A stretch of 64,000 bases of DNA from Epiperipatus broadwayi (Eukaryota; Onychophora; Udeonychophora; Euonychophora; Peripatidae). The stretch spans positions 682,001 to 746,000 of the forward strand of contig JAQFVV010000274.1 in the NCBI GenBank assembly GCA_028023455.1. Reading direction: 5' to 3'. Positions 13,191-24,334 of this stretch are shown here, piece by piece (position 1 is the first letter of the stretch; each line of letters opens with the position of its first letter). A model generated the notes under the pieces. That model was not told the DNA's origin, made no database searches, and was given only the letters and a program-made list of their open reading frames with translations. The position numbers were made by a program, and so were the translations under genes.

Positions 13191-14663
13191 ACAACAATTA
13201 TGTGCTAGTATAGAGAAGGTGATCATGTGATGTTTAGTTCTTTTTAGGTTCTGGACAGATTAATTCTTCAGTATCTAGGATGCAGTATTCTACAAACTTC
13301 TCAGAAAATGATTTTGAATTTTCTGCCTTTTTTTTGAAATAACTTCCTCTCAAATAATTTTCTGACTTGTTTGTACTTTTTATAAAATATGTCAGCTACT
13401 TTATGAAGGTCCTTTTCAAATTTTCTATTTTAATATTTTTTCTTCCACGTGTTTGATAAATAGTGTCTTTTAATAATGTATTCTTTATTATCTGAAATAC
13501 TTTCCAGATATTTCATGCACATTGATTTACTATTTCTTTCTAAAAAAATGCATTGGCCCATTTGTTTTCAAACACACAATTTTCTGTGTCAATTTTTCTC
13601 CTCTTACTATGTAGCTATTCTAATAAAAAAATTAAGTAGAAAATTTGAGTGTTATTTTTCCTAGTTATTCAGTGATCTGTGAAAATCATTATAAAAGCAA
13701 ACCAAATGCCATTACTGTAGTCAGAGAGATCACATGATATAGATAGTTTGTTAGAATGTTGAACCTCTAGTAGACAGAAGTAGAATTATTATAAAGATTG
13801 GAGAGAGAAAGAGATGTGGTTGAGAAAATAAATATTTTATTTTACTTTACACTTTATTGAGATATTATTTTATATAGCGCTATGTTTTTTTTATGTAATA
13901 GTGATACTAGTGATTAAGCCAATGCGCATGCGCGTTAAAGACAAATTATAAATGAATACTCTCGATTTTTCCAGACATAAGATATAGTATTTTAGAAAGA
14001 ATGAAATAAATCCATCCATTCTTTTGACCCAAACATTTATGTATGGGAAAATCTATATTTGCACATATATTTGGACTGCCCTGTGTGCGTGTGTTTAAAT
14101 AGAAGTTTTATACAGATTCATTTTTTATACGATTTGTGAAAATGTCTGGGGGCCAGATTGAGAGGCTTTAAAAATTGGACATAGCCTCCAGGCCAAAGGT
14201 TTCCCACACCTGTCAATATCCTTTCAATTAACTGAGTCAAATTTCTTGAGCAAATAGAAAAAACAATGTATAAATTGGATATTTTCTCATGCCATTTGCC
14301 TTCTAACAACAAATGATTTTATAGTGCTTTTTGATTCTTAAAGCCATAGTTTAATTTTGGTAACAATTTATTTATGATTGGAAACAATCACCTGCTATAA
14401 TGAATACCACTTTTATTCTATGATAATTACTTCAATCTTTTGAATTTAGATCTACACATACACAGAGAATTTTAATGCATAGCGCTATTGAAAAATATAT
14501 AAAGAATTATAGATACTCACATATTAATACCATAATCCAGTTCAACTATTAAGCTACTTGGGTATAGTTGTTTAGCAACATCTTTTTCTATTTGTTGCAA
14601 GCAATTATATACAATTGGATTAATAGATGAACTGGAATGTGACATCAATATGTGGGTAGTTGT

Positions 14664-14670
<7 letters not shown>
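13191..14670. other. AT-rich non-coding stretch
   Basis: No convincing gene. ORFs at 13476-13664 (+) and 14118-14312 (-) have no recognisable features. It contains only the 80-bp dispersed repeat at 13859-13940. Confidence 0.45.
13859..13940 (+). repeat. Dispersed repeat, copy 2 of 2 (inverse of 5916-5998)
   Basis: Reverse-complement counterpart of the repeat near 5.9 kb, sharing TATAGCGCTATG and TTAAGCCAATGCGCATG. Confidence 0.7.
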
Positions 14671-14725
<55 letters not shown>

Positions 14726-14738
14726 TTCAAATTCCTTC

Positions 14739-14776
<38 letters not shown>

Positions 14777-14785
14777 GAAGGAATT
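14671..14785. repeat. Compound (CT)n(TA)n with 24-bp inverted arms
   Basis: (CT)n passes into (TA)n, then GAGTTCAAATTCCTTCTAAT, a second (TA)n, and a perfect inverse copy ATTAGAAGGAATTTGAACTC. The arms match the terminal sequence of the adjoining SINE family F1, so this looks like an F1 terminal hairpin whose loop became a microsatellite. Confidence 0.85.
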
Positions 14786-15108
14786 TGAACTCAGGTGTTC
14801 AAGCTCCCTATTACTATCCACTCCATCTTATACAATTGATACATATGACTACATAGGGTGAAAATGATAAATGATTTCCAATAGATGATCAGTTGTTCCA
14901 GATCATAGCAAATCTTCAAACTTTAATGGACAGCTTCTCCATTCTTCAACTCTTCAGCCATCTATATTCTTGAAAATCTGATGATGGAATGCTCAAACCC
15001 TTTATTGATGCCAATATTATTGTTATACCCATGTTAAGTTTAATTCATTCTGACTGCTCACATATAGGATTGTAATATGTCTATTTAAATACACAGAAAA
15101 GGGATGAT
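14776..15108 (-). mobile_element. HHR-SINE family F1, single unit, ribozyme deleted
   Basis: Contains the F1 tRNA-like arm (on the - strand), the CATTAAAGTTTGAAGATTTG-type body and the 3' block ending near CAGAAAAGGGATG. The segment that forms the hammerhead in other copies is reduced to a short piece at about 14877-14899, so this copy cannot cleave. Confidence 0.75.
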
Positions 15109-15111
15109 TAG

Positions 15112-15570
15112 ATGTCATTACCATTTAAGGCTTCAATATATAATCTGGTTTATAGGAATAGGCATTTGTTAGGTGGAATGAAAGTTGCATGGAGGAAAGG
15201 TTCTGATTTGAATTCATTACTTAATGGTTCAAAACAGTCTATTGATAGTAGGTCTATTTCTGATATTGTTTATAAGATTCCATGTAGTTGTGGTAAGTTT
15301 TATGTAGGCCAGAGTAAGTTTAGCCTTAATGAAAGAGTTAAGGTTCATATAAGTAGAGTTAAACAAAGGTATCTTAACTCAGCTTTATATATTCATGAAT
15401 TGAATACAGGTCATAGAATATTGTTTTATAATGCTTCGGTTATTTTTTATGAAAAGAATGAGTTAAAAAGAAGAATAAAGGAGACTTTGATGATAAAACT
15501 TCTTGATTCTGAGGCTATCAATCTTATGAAGACTTCCTTTGATATTAAGGGAAGGTGGAGTTTGAAATGA
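15112..15570 (+). pseudogene. Penelope-like element GIY-YIG endonuclease fragment
   Basis: A 152-codon open frame. Residues 45-125 carry a GIY-YIG-type nuclease domain as found at the C-terminus of PLEs: VYKIPCSCGKFYVGQS (the GIY and YIG strands, with the first read as VYK), then LNERVKVHIS, LYIHELNTGH and FYEKNELKRRIKETLMI. No reverse transcriptase domain is found upstream, where an F1 SINE unit ends at 15108, so it is 5' truncated. The ORF itself is intact and ends in KGRWSLK. It is most likely a dead fragment despite the open frame. Confidence 0.8.
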
Positions 15571-16801
15571 ATTATGGGAAGGTTTGTTTTGTGTGTATAT
15601 ATTTGTTATTTCATTTAGTTTGATTTTAACTTGAGAAGGTCTATTTGTAGTAGATGAAACCATGGTTGTGTAAGGATTTTGGTAAAATTTTGGATTTAAT
15701 CTAGTATTGTATTGTTTTATGGTTTTGTATATATATATATAATTAACCTTAAATACTTATTAAAAGGTGAACTTTTCTAAAATACCTCTTGATCAATGCT
15801 GATGGGTAGGCATTACTGTTTGTCAATGAACTGATAAGAATTTTTATCATTTTAAAATTTACTTTTAATTTAGAATAATTATATATTTATTTACTAATTA
15901 ATATTGAATGGATGCATGGGTTAACATAAAGTAAATATTTTGATCTTTTTAAAAAATCTTCAGTTACCTGTAAAATATCCTATTTTCACTCAGGGCTTGA
16001 ATTGCATGCCTGGGGTTTTGAATGCTAATAAGGGTGGGGGACTTGTTTGAAAATATATGAAAAATATTCGACTGATATCATTGGATCAGGTTCATATATT
16101 ACAGATAAATTACATTTATAAATATGTACATTAAATGGAAGCAGACAACCTCCAACAGCTAGGAATGAACGCACTCATGCTTCAATGAACAGTACAATAA
16201 TTCTTGTCATAACTGGGAAGTATTGCCTAATGTATGTTTATATTTTAGGTTAAGGGTAATATTTAATATATACATGAATATATCCCAGTGATCCTTTTGG
16301 GTCATGTTGTCTGAAGTTCAGACTTTCTATTTATTCACAGAGGGTGTTTCTGAAAAAACATAACATTTGGATAGGAGAACATTGCAGCATATGATTCAAG
16401 AGATTATCCTTTTGAGTTGGCTTTTTTAAGTTCAGACTTTATATTTATTAACTAGAGGGCATTGCTGAAAAACAACATTTGGGAAGATGATTTGAAAATT
16501 CTATATATAATTATCAAAACCCTTGCAATGCACATTTTAAATATTTATAAGCCTATTTAACCTAAAAAATAGACAATTCGTTCACTACATACATATGCTT
16601 CACATTGAATATATCTTTACCTGGTGTGCTGGAATTTTTCATTATGAGCTAATCGCAGTAAAATAAATAAATCACAAAACATCTATAAATAAATGGACCT
16701 AGAATTATGAAGCTGATTTGATTCTAGTAGTAAATTTGAATAATGTGAAGATTTATTATTCATGTCATAGAAACATTTCTATTAATGTAAGAATAGTTGT
16801 T
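15571..16801. other. Non-coding stretch
   Basis: Probable PLE 3' sequence for the first 150 bp with a short TA run near 15728; otherwise only the local duplication at 16283-16483. Confidence 0.4.
16283..16483. repeat. Imperfect direct duplication, period about 120 bp
   Basis: Two diverged copies share ATCCTTTTGRGT, AAGTTCAGACTTT, TATTTATT and AACATTTGG in the same order, at about 16287-16373 and 16408-16482. Confidence 0.7.
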
Positions 16802-17000
16802 TAAAACAGGCAAAACTCTCCATACAGTAGTGCCACCCAGTGCAAGCCAGAGTAATCATTGGATGCCAAAAGGCTTTGTGCATAAAATCCATATCCAGTG
16901 CATACTCATCCAATACCCCCAGACTAGTTTGCATCCATTGATTACTCTGGCTTGCACTGAGTGGCTCTACTATATGGAGAGTTTTGCCTGTTTTAGTAAC
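16802..17000. mobile_element. Foldback family M2, copy 2
   Basis: Inverted arms starting ACAGGCAAAACTCTCCATAC at both ends. The middle keeps the 3' half of the M2 hammerhead (on the - strand AAACTAGTCTGGGGG, + strand about 16915-16930), but the CTGATGA half is deleted, so the ribozyme is broken. Confidence 0.85.
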
Positions 17001-17272
17001 AGTTATGAGCAAGCATAAAAAGTGGTGATCATGTGATATTTAATAGTTGTTTACAGTTCTGTCACACCTGATAAAAGGAAGTGAGATTTATTTTGGTAAT
17101 TATCAACAATTTCTATGCACATGATTATGTATATACATATGAGAAGATGGTGACTAAGGTTCTGGACCTGTTTGCCATTTTGTGTATATTGGAGGAAGCA
17201 GAGCATGCTTATTTGTGAGGTTAATCCTTAAAATTTATAGAACATAGTATATTCCTATTATGAGTTTTGTAA

Positions 17273-17324
17273 TGACGTCATCAGAGAATGAAAAAAAATA
17301 AAGGAGGCGTAGTTCAGTATAAAT
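17273..17324 (+). promoter_or_regulatory. Possible CRE plus TATA promoter of the GPCR
   Basis: A perfect palindromic CRE (TGACGTCA, 17273-17280) is followed by a TATAAAT box at 17318-17324. A start site about 30 bp further (about 17350) would give a 5' UTR of some 380 nt to the receptor ATG at 17729. CRE sites are bound by CREB/ATF proteins in animals. Both motifs can occur by chance in AT-rich DNA, so this is a hypothesis. Confidence 0.35.
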
Positions 17325-17728
17325 TTAAAACACAACCAACACTAGAGTCGCATTGAAATTTATTTCTCTATCCTATCAAAAGATGTGAACATATCGAAAG
17401 GGAATCTCAATTGAATATTCAAAAGTCTAAAAGAAGAAACAATTCTTAATGATGTATTAGTATATAAAATATTTACTTTCTCATAGTTATAAATAATTAT
17501 CTCTTTTGTGTTGTGGAATTTAAATTAAAATCAATAAGCTTCTATATAATTTAAATAAAATAATTATTGGGTTATTGTTTTTTAGTTAATAAAAACTTGT
17601 CTTACTTAATCTTCTTATAAAACAAATTTCAAATTAAACTTGTATTGGATTTTTATAATTAAATTACAAATTATTTACTTTTTATTTATTATTTTAAGCT
17701 GCTTCTTAATCTTAACTTTTAATTTATA

Positions 17729-18721
17729 ATGAGAATATTTAATAACAAAACTATTTATTCTAGTAATTTTTCTGAAGAGGAGTTTTTTAATTATTTTGGA
17801 AATGTAGAAATAGGGTTTGAACTCTTATCTGCATTTTTTACTATTATATTTACGTTTTTGACCAATGCCCTTCTTTTAACGACCATATATAAAGTTAAAA
17901 GTGTACGAACCATTCCCAACCTATTCGTTGCGGTATTGTCAATTTCTGACATTTTAAAAGGGTTATTGGAATATCCTGTGCCCACGTCTGAAGCAATATG
18001 GGGTCCTTGGTTAATGAACAGTAAACTAATTTGCGACTTGCATGGCATTTTCACTCTATTTGTGGGTGCCGGTTCTTTTATGACCATGATGGTTATGAGT
18101 CTCAATAGGTACTGCATAATTGTCAAACCGCAAATATATTCAAAACTTTTTACATTAAGATATACCATTGGGATGATAGTGTTGTCGTGGTCTTTTGTTT
18201 TTTTAAACTGCTCTTTGATATTCTGCGGTTTGAGTAAATTAGTGTTTATATTAGAAGTATGCATTTGTACGTTCCAATTGGATTTTTATTTATATTATAT
18301 AACCTTTATAGTGTTTATGATACCATCAAGTGTAATTGCGTTTTGCTATTATAAAATATTTAGCGTTGTTAGAGAAAGTGCGCAGAAGGTACGCGGAAAA
18401 TCAAAACAAGAACAAAACAAAAAGAGCGATGCTGAAGAAGCCAGAAGGAGAAAAGAAATTAAACTAGCCCAGACGCTTCTTATTATAGTGGTGACATTCT
18501 TTTTATTATATTCTCCGTTGGTGACTCTGGTTGCTGTTAAGTTATCGTTGAACCCAACCGTTGTTATAATTCCTAGATGGGTGTTTGCTTTGGGAGAGCA
18601 CATCTGGGGAGCAGCTAGTTATATCAATCCCATTATATTTTATTACTCGAATTCGGAATTTAAAAGAGCGTTTCATATTTCATTTCCATTCCTTGGAAAA
18701 TTAAAAATTTCAGAAATGTAA
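17729..18721 (+). CDS. Class A (rhodopsin-like) GPCR, moody/Tre1/melatonin-receptor-like
   Basis: A 330-residue intronless seven-transmembrane receptor. The N-terminus has two N-glycosylation sequons (N6-K-T, N13-F-S). Approximate helices: 30-54, 62-84, 99-121, 145-167, 186-210, 245-270 and 282-305. Class A anchors are present: N46 (1.50), D74 (2.50), C102 (3.25), W154 (4.50), P199 and Y207 (TM5), P263 (TM6), N300-P301 (TM7). Variants are notable: NRY at 126-128 instead of DRY, LYSP at 260-263 instead of CWxP, and NPIIF at 300-304 instead of NPxxY. The string NRYCIIVKPQIYSKLF resembles melatonin-receptor and moody/Tre1/GPR84-type receptors. The third intracellular loop (211-244) is rich in Lys, Arg and Glu. 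Overlapping AATAAA signals follow at 18747-18756. The ligand is unknown. GPCR identity is firm, the subfamily is not. Confidence 0.93.
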   Translation: MRIFNNKTIYSSNFSEEEFFNYFGNVEIGFELLSAFFTIIFTFLTNALLLTTIYKVKSVRTIPNLFVAVLSISDILKGLLEYPVPTSEAIWGPWLMNSKLICDLHGIFTLFVGAGSFMTMMVMSLNRYCIIVKPQIYSKLFTLRYTIGMIVLSWSFVFLNCSLIFCGLSKLVFILEVCICTFQLDFYLYYITFIVFMIPSSVIAFCYYKIFSVVRESAQKVRGKSKQEQNKKSDAEEARRRKEIKLAQTLLIIVVTFFLLYSPLVTLVAVKLSLNPTVVIIPRWVFALGEHIWGAASYINPIIFYYSNSEFKRAFHISFPFLGKLKISEM

Positions 18722-18807
18722 ATTATATAATGTATGTTGTATTTCAATAAATAAAAACAATTCCGCGTATAAGGTTTAGTAAAAGACTTTATTTACAAAA
18801 TTAGATT

Positions 18808-19215
18808 AAGTGGGATTCGAACTCAGACTTTCAAACAACCCACTACTCTCAGTGTCATCTCATATTGCTGACCTACCTGATCACATGTTGAAAAGATAAA
18901 TAATCACATGGGCTTTGAACATTCCATCATCAGATTTTCGATGAAATGGAAGCCTGAAGAGTTGTGGGTTAGAGTAGTTTGAAGCCTGTACATTAAAGTA
19001 TGAGGATTGGCTATCTTAATATAAAGCTAAGCACTGATTGTATATGTGTGTGGAGATAGTAATCTAGACCAACTAATGATTGCTGGTTTAGCATGAAATA
19101 CGTGTATTGGTGATTATTTATCTTTTCAACAAATGTGTGATCAGGTGGGTCAGCAATATGAGATGGCACTGAGAGTAGTGGGTCATGTGAAAGTCTGAGT
19201 TCGAATCCCACATAT
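18808..19215. mobile_element. F1 foldback (two inverted tRNA-like arms)
   Basis: Left arm 18808-18900 and right arm 19115-19215 are inverted copies. The right arm, on +, has a good Pol III B box (GAGTTCGAATCC) and acceptor-like GTGGG/CCCAC ends. Between them lies one F1 body whose hammerhead at 19069-19110 has one core change (CTAATGA instead of CTGATGA). Confidence 0.8.
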
Positions 19216-22200
19216 ATTACATATATAAATGCAGGTTTAAGCCTGTAAAATATATTAAAATTGAATTAAAAAAGGGTTCTTTAAATAAATAGAAAAATTA
19301 CTCCAAGAAAGATGCTTTCTAAAATCCAAATTTAATTGCAGTATCTCTTATTTTTACCAACAATCTATACTGTATATCATTGATTTAAAAACAGATTAAA
19401 GGCAATTTGAGAAATTCGATTTAGACATTTTTGATTTATGTAAAAATAATATCATCAAAAGATTATAATGCACAACCATGTACTGACTATAGGTTACATT
19501 TTGGCCAGTAACTTATATAATACTTTAGTGGATAATACGTAGATAATTATAATGTCTGGTATTCTATTCTAACAAAAGTTATACATATTTTAATACTTTA
19601 ATTGTACCTGGATTCCCTGACAATATAGTGAACTCTTGTAACAGAGCCAGAATTCTCTTCTAGTCTGTATCTTTCTATATCTTAATTTACATAATTTTAT
19701 TTTGGATCCTGGCTTTGGTTGACAAATATATTGTAATAGTACAATGTCATGAGGTAAACATGGAGTGATGGAAAATCATTATCACTCATCAAGTCAATGC
19801 AAAATATAAAATTAAATATATAAGGAATGGATATAATGAGGAATGAGCACGGCACATCATCTAACAACTAACTGTAAATTCACCAGCATTACACAAAAAT
19901 AATAATCATTCATCATCATGAATGATCACTAACAAAAATAAATCAACATTAAATCTTGTGAATGGATTTGAAATGGGTCTATTGTAGACCAAGATAATTA
20001 TTTAGCCCTTGCCAGTTTGGGGCAGATTATGTAAACATAATAATTTGGAAGGACACACTTAACTCAGAATATATAACAATAAAAACAATAATGCTGGGAT
20101 ACTAAAACATGCTGATCTTCATCAATGTCCTGGCCATTTAATAACATTAATGTGACCAACTATAAACTTAATTTCTAATAAATACTAAACTAAATAAAAT
20201 GAAATGTAGTGCATAAACATTAAAGTGTATACCTTTGCACCATCCAGCATTAGAGAAGTAAGAAATCATCACCAACTAAATGTCCATAAACACCTAAATA
20301 TAAACCCTTTTATATAATAGACCATTAGGCATGAATCCATCTCAGTGAGCAATAAGTCTATAACTGGTACTGTGAGCAAGAGATATACTACAAACATATA
20401 ATAATTTACAATATTTTAGATTGAGTAAATTCCCTGGAATAACTTTAACAATGAAATATAAATTTATTAATTAGAAACCATAAAATGAAATTAAGATCTG
20501 CTGAGCATTCTATAAATATAAATTTGTCATTCTGATTTTGATTAATGTAAAAAAAAAAAAGCTATCACATTATAATTTACAAATATTTCAATAGGTTTAC
20601 ATAAAACACCTATATATCAGCACACAGACATGACTGTATAAAAAATTACTTATCAGAATTGTGATGAATTAATAATAAAATTCAGTAATTCATTTTAATA
20701 ATTCATAAAGTATGTTTAATTTTAATATATATGTGTCTACATGACCCATATATGTATAAGCACAGACATGCTATAACATATGGAAATTGTCATAATGATA
20801 CATAAATAATGACTGTTTCACATATATATGTGAGTACCCATGAAAATGTGTGTGCACACTGATATTTCATTAGTAAAAAATAAACATATTAAAAATATTA
20901 TAATTCGACTGACATAATTAATTCAATGTCAAAAAACATAAAATGTACATGTATGTGTGTATATAAAAAATATAACCTGAATTGATAATTTAAAAAAAAA
21001 ATTATATATATATTACTTTTTGACAGATCTTCATCAAAGTTTTTCTTTTTCAGGTTATTCTTAATTAATTGTAAACTTTTTAAAAAATATTCTAGCAACT
21101 TCTTTTGTACTCTAATTTAGAAAGATTTTTCTAGTTTACTTTTTTTTAAATTTTAAAATACAATCAGCATTTTTAATAAAGTTTCATTTAAAATTCAGAT
21201 CCTTGTGGCTTCATTTTCAATATTTAAGAAAAAGATCTTCAGAGTTTTCCTTTCTCTCTCTGTCTTTTTTATAAACAATAATGGGAACAAATAATCTAGA
21301 CACAAATGTCATTTATTATTTTTCTTTTCTTGTTTTATTTTTAGTTGACAAAAGTTATTTACTTTTAAAATTTGTTAATTTTAAAAATTTTAACTGTCAT
21401 TTTCAAGAAATTATTTAAAATAATATTGTTCTCAACATATAGCACATTCTATTGACCAACTGTTCTTTATATGCATCTGACACAGTACCTTTATCTGTGC
21501 TTTGCTACATATAGATAAAACAGAATACATTTCTGGGTAATTAGTTAGCTCCATTTAGTGTAGAAGTTAATAGATTTTAGGCATATCAGCCAGTACACAA
21601 CATATATGGGCTAATAAACTATAGAAAAGGTTGCCCAAACTAAACTTCTCCAATGTAGCACTAGCAGCAGCTATATCCACTATTTCTTGTCTTCAGTTAT
21701 AACCTTATATTCATTATGCTGTCATAGTCTCTCTTCTAATCTTTTCCCAACTGTTTTATAGTCAGAGTGGAATTTAAATAAATATAGTAATTAAAACTAA
21801 GTTTTCTTCATCCTGATTGAAAAAAGTTAAGGACTCTTTTCAATTCATCTTAATCCCTTTCAAAAACAACTTTGTAGAATTTTTATCAAACTATGTTATA
21901 CAAGTTTTAGTTAAAATATTTCTTAATGTAATCAAAATAGATTGTGGAATTTTATAATTGTCAGTATATCTATTGTAACATAAAAACATGCTTATTTAAT
22001 TTCAACATCAGAATTAATAAAATATTCATTAGTCCTTTTTATTATAAAAAAATTTAAATTCAAAAATATTTAATTTCCAACTGTTATTCCAGTGTAATTG
22101 TATTTATTTCTACATTTCCTTTCTACTTTATAAATATACATGTACACTTACTACAATGTTGTTGTATAGATGTTGAATATTTTGAAATAAAAAATATAAG

Positions 22201-22355
22201 TTGTAATTTTCATACATTTCCATGAATAGCAGTTAAATAATACATTTGCATCTCTATCATCTTTCCATATCTTTCATTTATTTTTATTAATCATCTGTTC
22301 ACTGTAATGTAATAATAATAAATATTTTGTATATACCAACTTTAGATGAAATTAT
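19216..22355. other. 3.1-kb AT-rich stretch without recognised features
   Basis: No coding signal, inverted repeat or known element was recognised on either strand. The - strand ORF at 20898-21098 is low-complexity and unlikely to be real. Confidence 0.45.
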
Positions 22356-23340
22356 GGGGAATTTAAATGCAGGCTTTTAAGATTCCTTCAGCAATCCGCT
22401 CCATCTTATCTAATTAATACACTTAATTATATACATGTAATAAAAATAAATAATCTCCAATATACATATTTTGTGTTGAGCTAGCATTCATCAATTGGTC
22501 CAGAACATCATCTCCCACACACACATGTACAATCAATGCTCAATTTATATTAAGATAGCAAATCTACAAATTTTAATGAACAAGCTTCAATCTTCTTCAC
22601 TCCTCAACTCTATCCATATCATTGAAAATCCAAAGATGGAACATTCAAAGCCCTTGTTCATGCCAATATATATTGTCATACCCAAATTAACTTTAAGTCA
22701 CTCTGACCCCTCATGTATAAGACCTTAATATTTTCATTTAAATATACAGAAAAGAGATGGCAAAATAAGGCTGAATATGTAATATCTAAATACTTATATA
22801 TTTTCTATATTAAACTTAATGTAATTAGAAGTGAGCTCAGACATTTATGTTCCCTACAGCTATCCACTCCATCTTATACAACTGATACCCATGATCACAT
22901 GTAAAAAGATAAATAATCTCCAATATACATATTTTGTGCTGAACTAGCACTCATCAGTTGGTCCAGATCATCATCTCCCATTCATATATACCACCAGTGC
23001 TCAGTTTATATGATGATAGCTCATCTTCAAACCGTATTAATACACAGTCTTCATTCTTTTTCATCCTCTAACTCTTCAGCTATCCATATTATTGAAAATC
23101 TAATAATGGAATGCTAAAAAGTCCTGTTGATGCCAATATTGTAGCCATACCCATGTTGATTTTAAGTCACTCTGAACCTTATGTACATCATTAATATGTC
23201 CATTTAAATACATAGAAGACAGATGTGTAGAATTCAAGCTGAATCTGTAATATTTAAATACGAGTATACATTCAGTATATATAATATACTTATATCTAAA
23301 TTTTACAGATTCATCTGGAATTATGCCCAACCCTTTTCTG
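22356..23340 (-). mobile_element. Two tandem F1 units (- orientation)
   Basis: Two head-to-tail F1 units about 463 bp apart. Their hammerhead segments lie at 22457-22498 and 22920-22961 (- strand). The second keeps CTGATGAG and stem II but both have CAAA in place of the invariant GAAA, so both are predicted inactive. Old copies relative to the 33-34 kb set. Confidence 0.8.
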
Positions 23341-23726
23341 TATATTTAAATGGACATATTAAGATCCTACATATGACGGGTTAAAATGACAAAGTCAACA
23401 TGGATATAACAACAATAACATCAACAAGAGCTTCCATCATTCCATCACTCCATTTTCAACACTATGAATGCCCGAAGAGTTGGAGGGTGGAAAAGATTGA
23501 AGACTGCCCATTAAAGTTTGAAGATTTGCTATTTTAGTAGAAACTGAGCGTTGATTGTACATATGTGAGGGAGATGATGACCTGGACCAACTGATGAGTG
23601 CTGGTTCAGCAAGAAATACTACATTGGGGAGATCGTTTATCTTTTTCATATATGTCATCATGAGTGTCGGTAATATAAGATGGAGTGGATAAGTGAAAGG
23701 ACCTTGAAAATCTGTGTTCAAATCTC
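23341..23726 (+). mobile_element. F1 unit in inverse orientation
   Basis: An F1 body and tRNA-like arm on the + strand facing the two preceding units. The hammerhead segment at 23587-23627 retains CTGATGAG, TGCTG/CAGCA stem II and GAAA, but the short stem III (TAC then TAC) no longer pairs. The tRNA-like arm ends in TGTTCAAATCTC directly before the (TAA)n array. Confidence 0.8.
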
Positions 23727-23973
<247 letters not shown>

Positions 23974-24334
23974 TCAATTCAATTCAATTCAATTTATTCT
24001 ATGAAATAAAACAAAGTACATTACAAATATTTAAAAACTCCAAACAAGAAAAATCTTGTGTGTGGAATTTACATGTAAAAATAAATTAAATAAAAATACA
24101 ATCAAAAACTCAAAAGAACAGTTTAGGAAATAAATAAAATTAATAAAATAAATAAAATAAATGCCAAAATTAATACATACTACACAACCATTGACACAAA
24201 TATTTTTTGAATGATATATAAGAAATATTATTCAGATCAATTGAACATTCATATACAAATTTATTAAACAACTTTGACCCAGAATAAACATATTGTCTTC
24301 TACTAGATTCCTTAAAAAATTTTGGTAAAGGTAA

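Noticed and set aside
14957-14985. CTGATGATGGAATG strings in F1 bodies as extra hammerheads
   Set aside because: No GAAA at a suitable distance and opposite in orientation to the true motif.
16782-17018. ORFs on both strands at about 16.8-17.0 kb
   Set aside because: Both are translations of the M2 hairpin.
17791-18603. - strand ORFs opposite GPCR 1
   Set aside because: Shadows of the receptor; no independent features.
19115-19215. Functional tRNA gene
   Set aside because: Good B box and acceptor-like ends, but the anticodon arm is not convincing and the sequence is repeated as a SINE arm.
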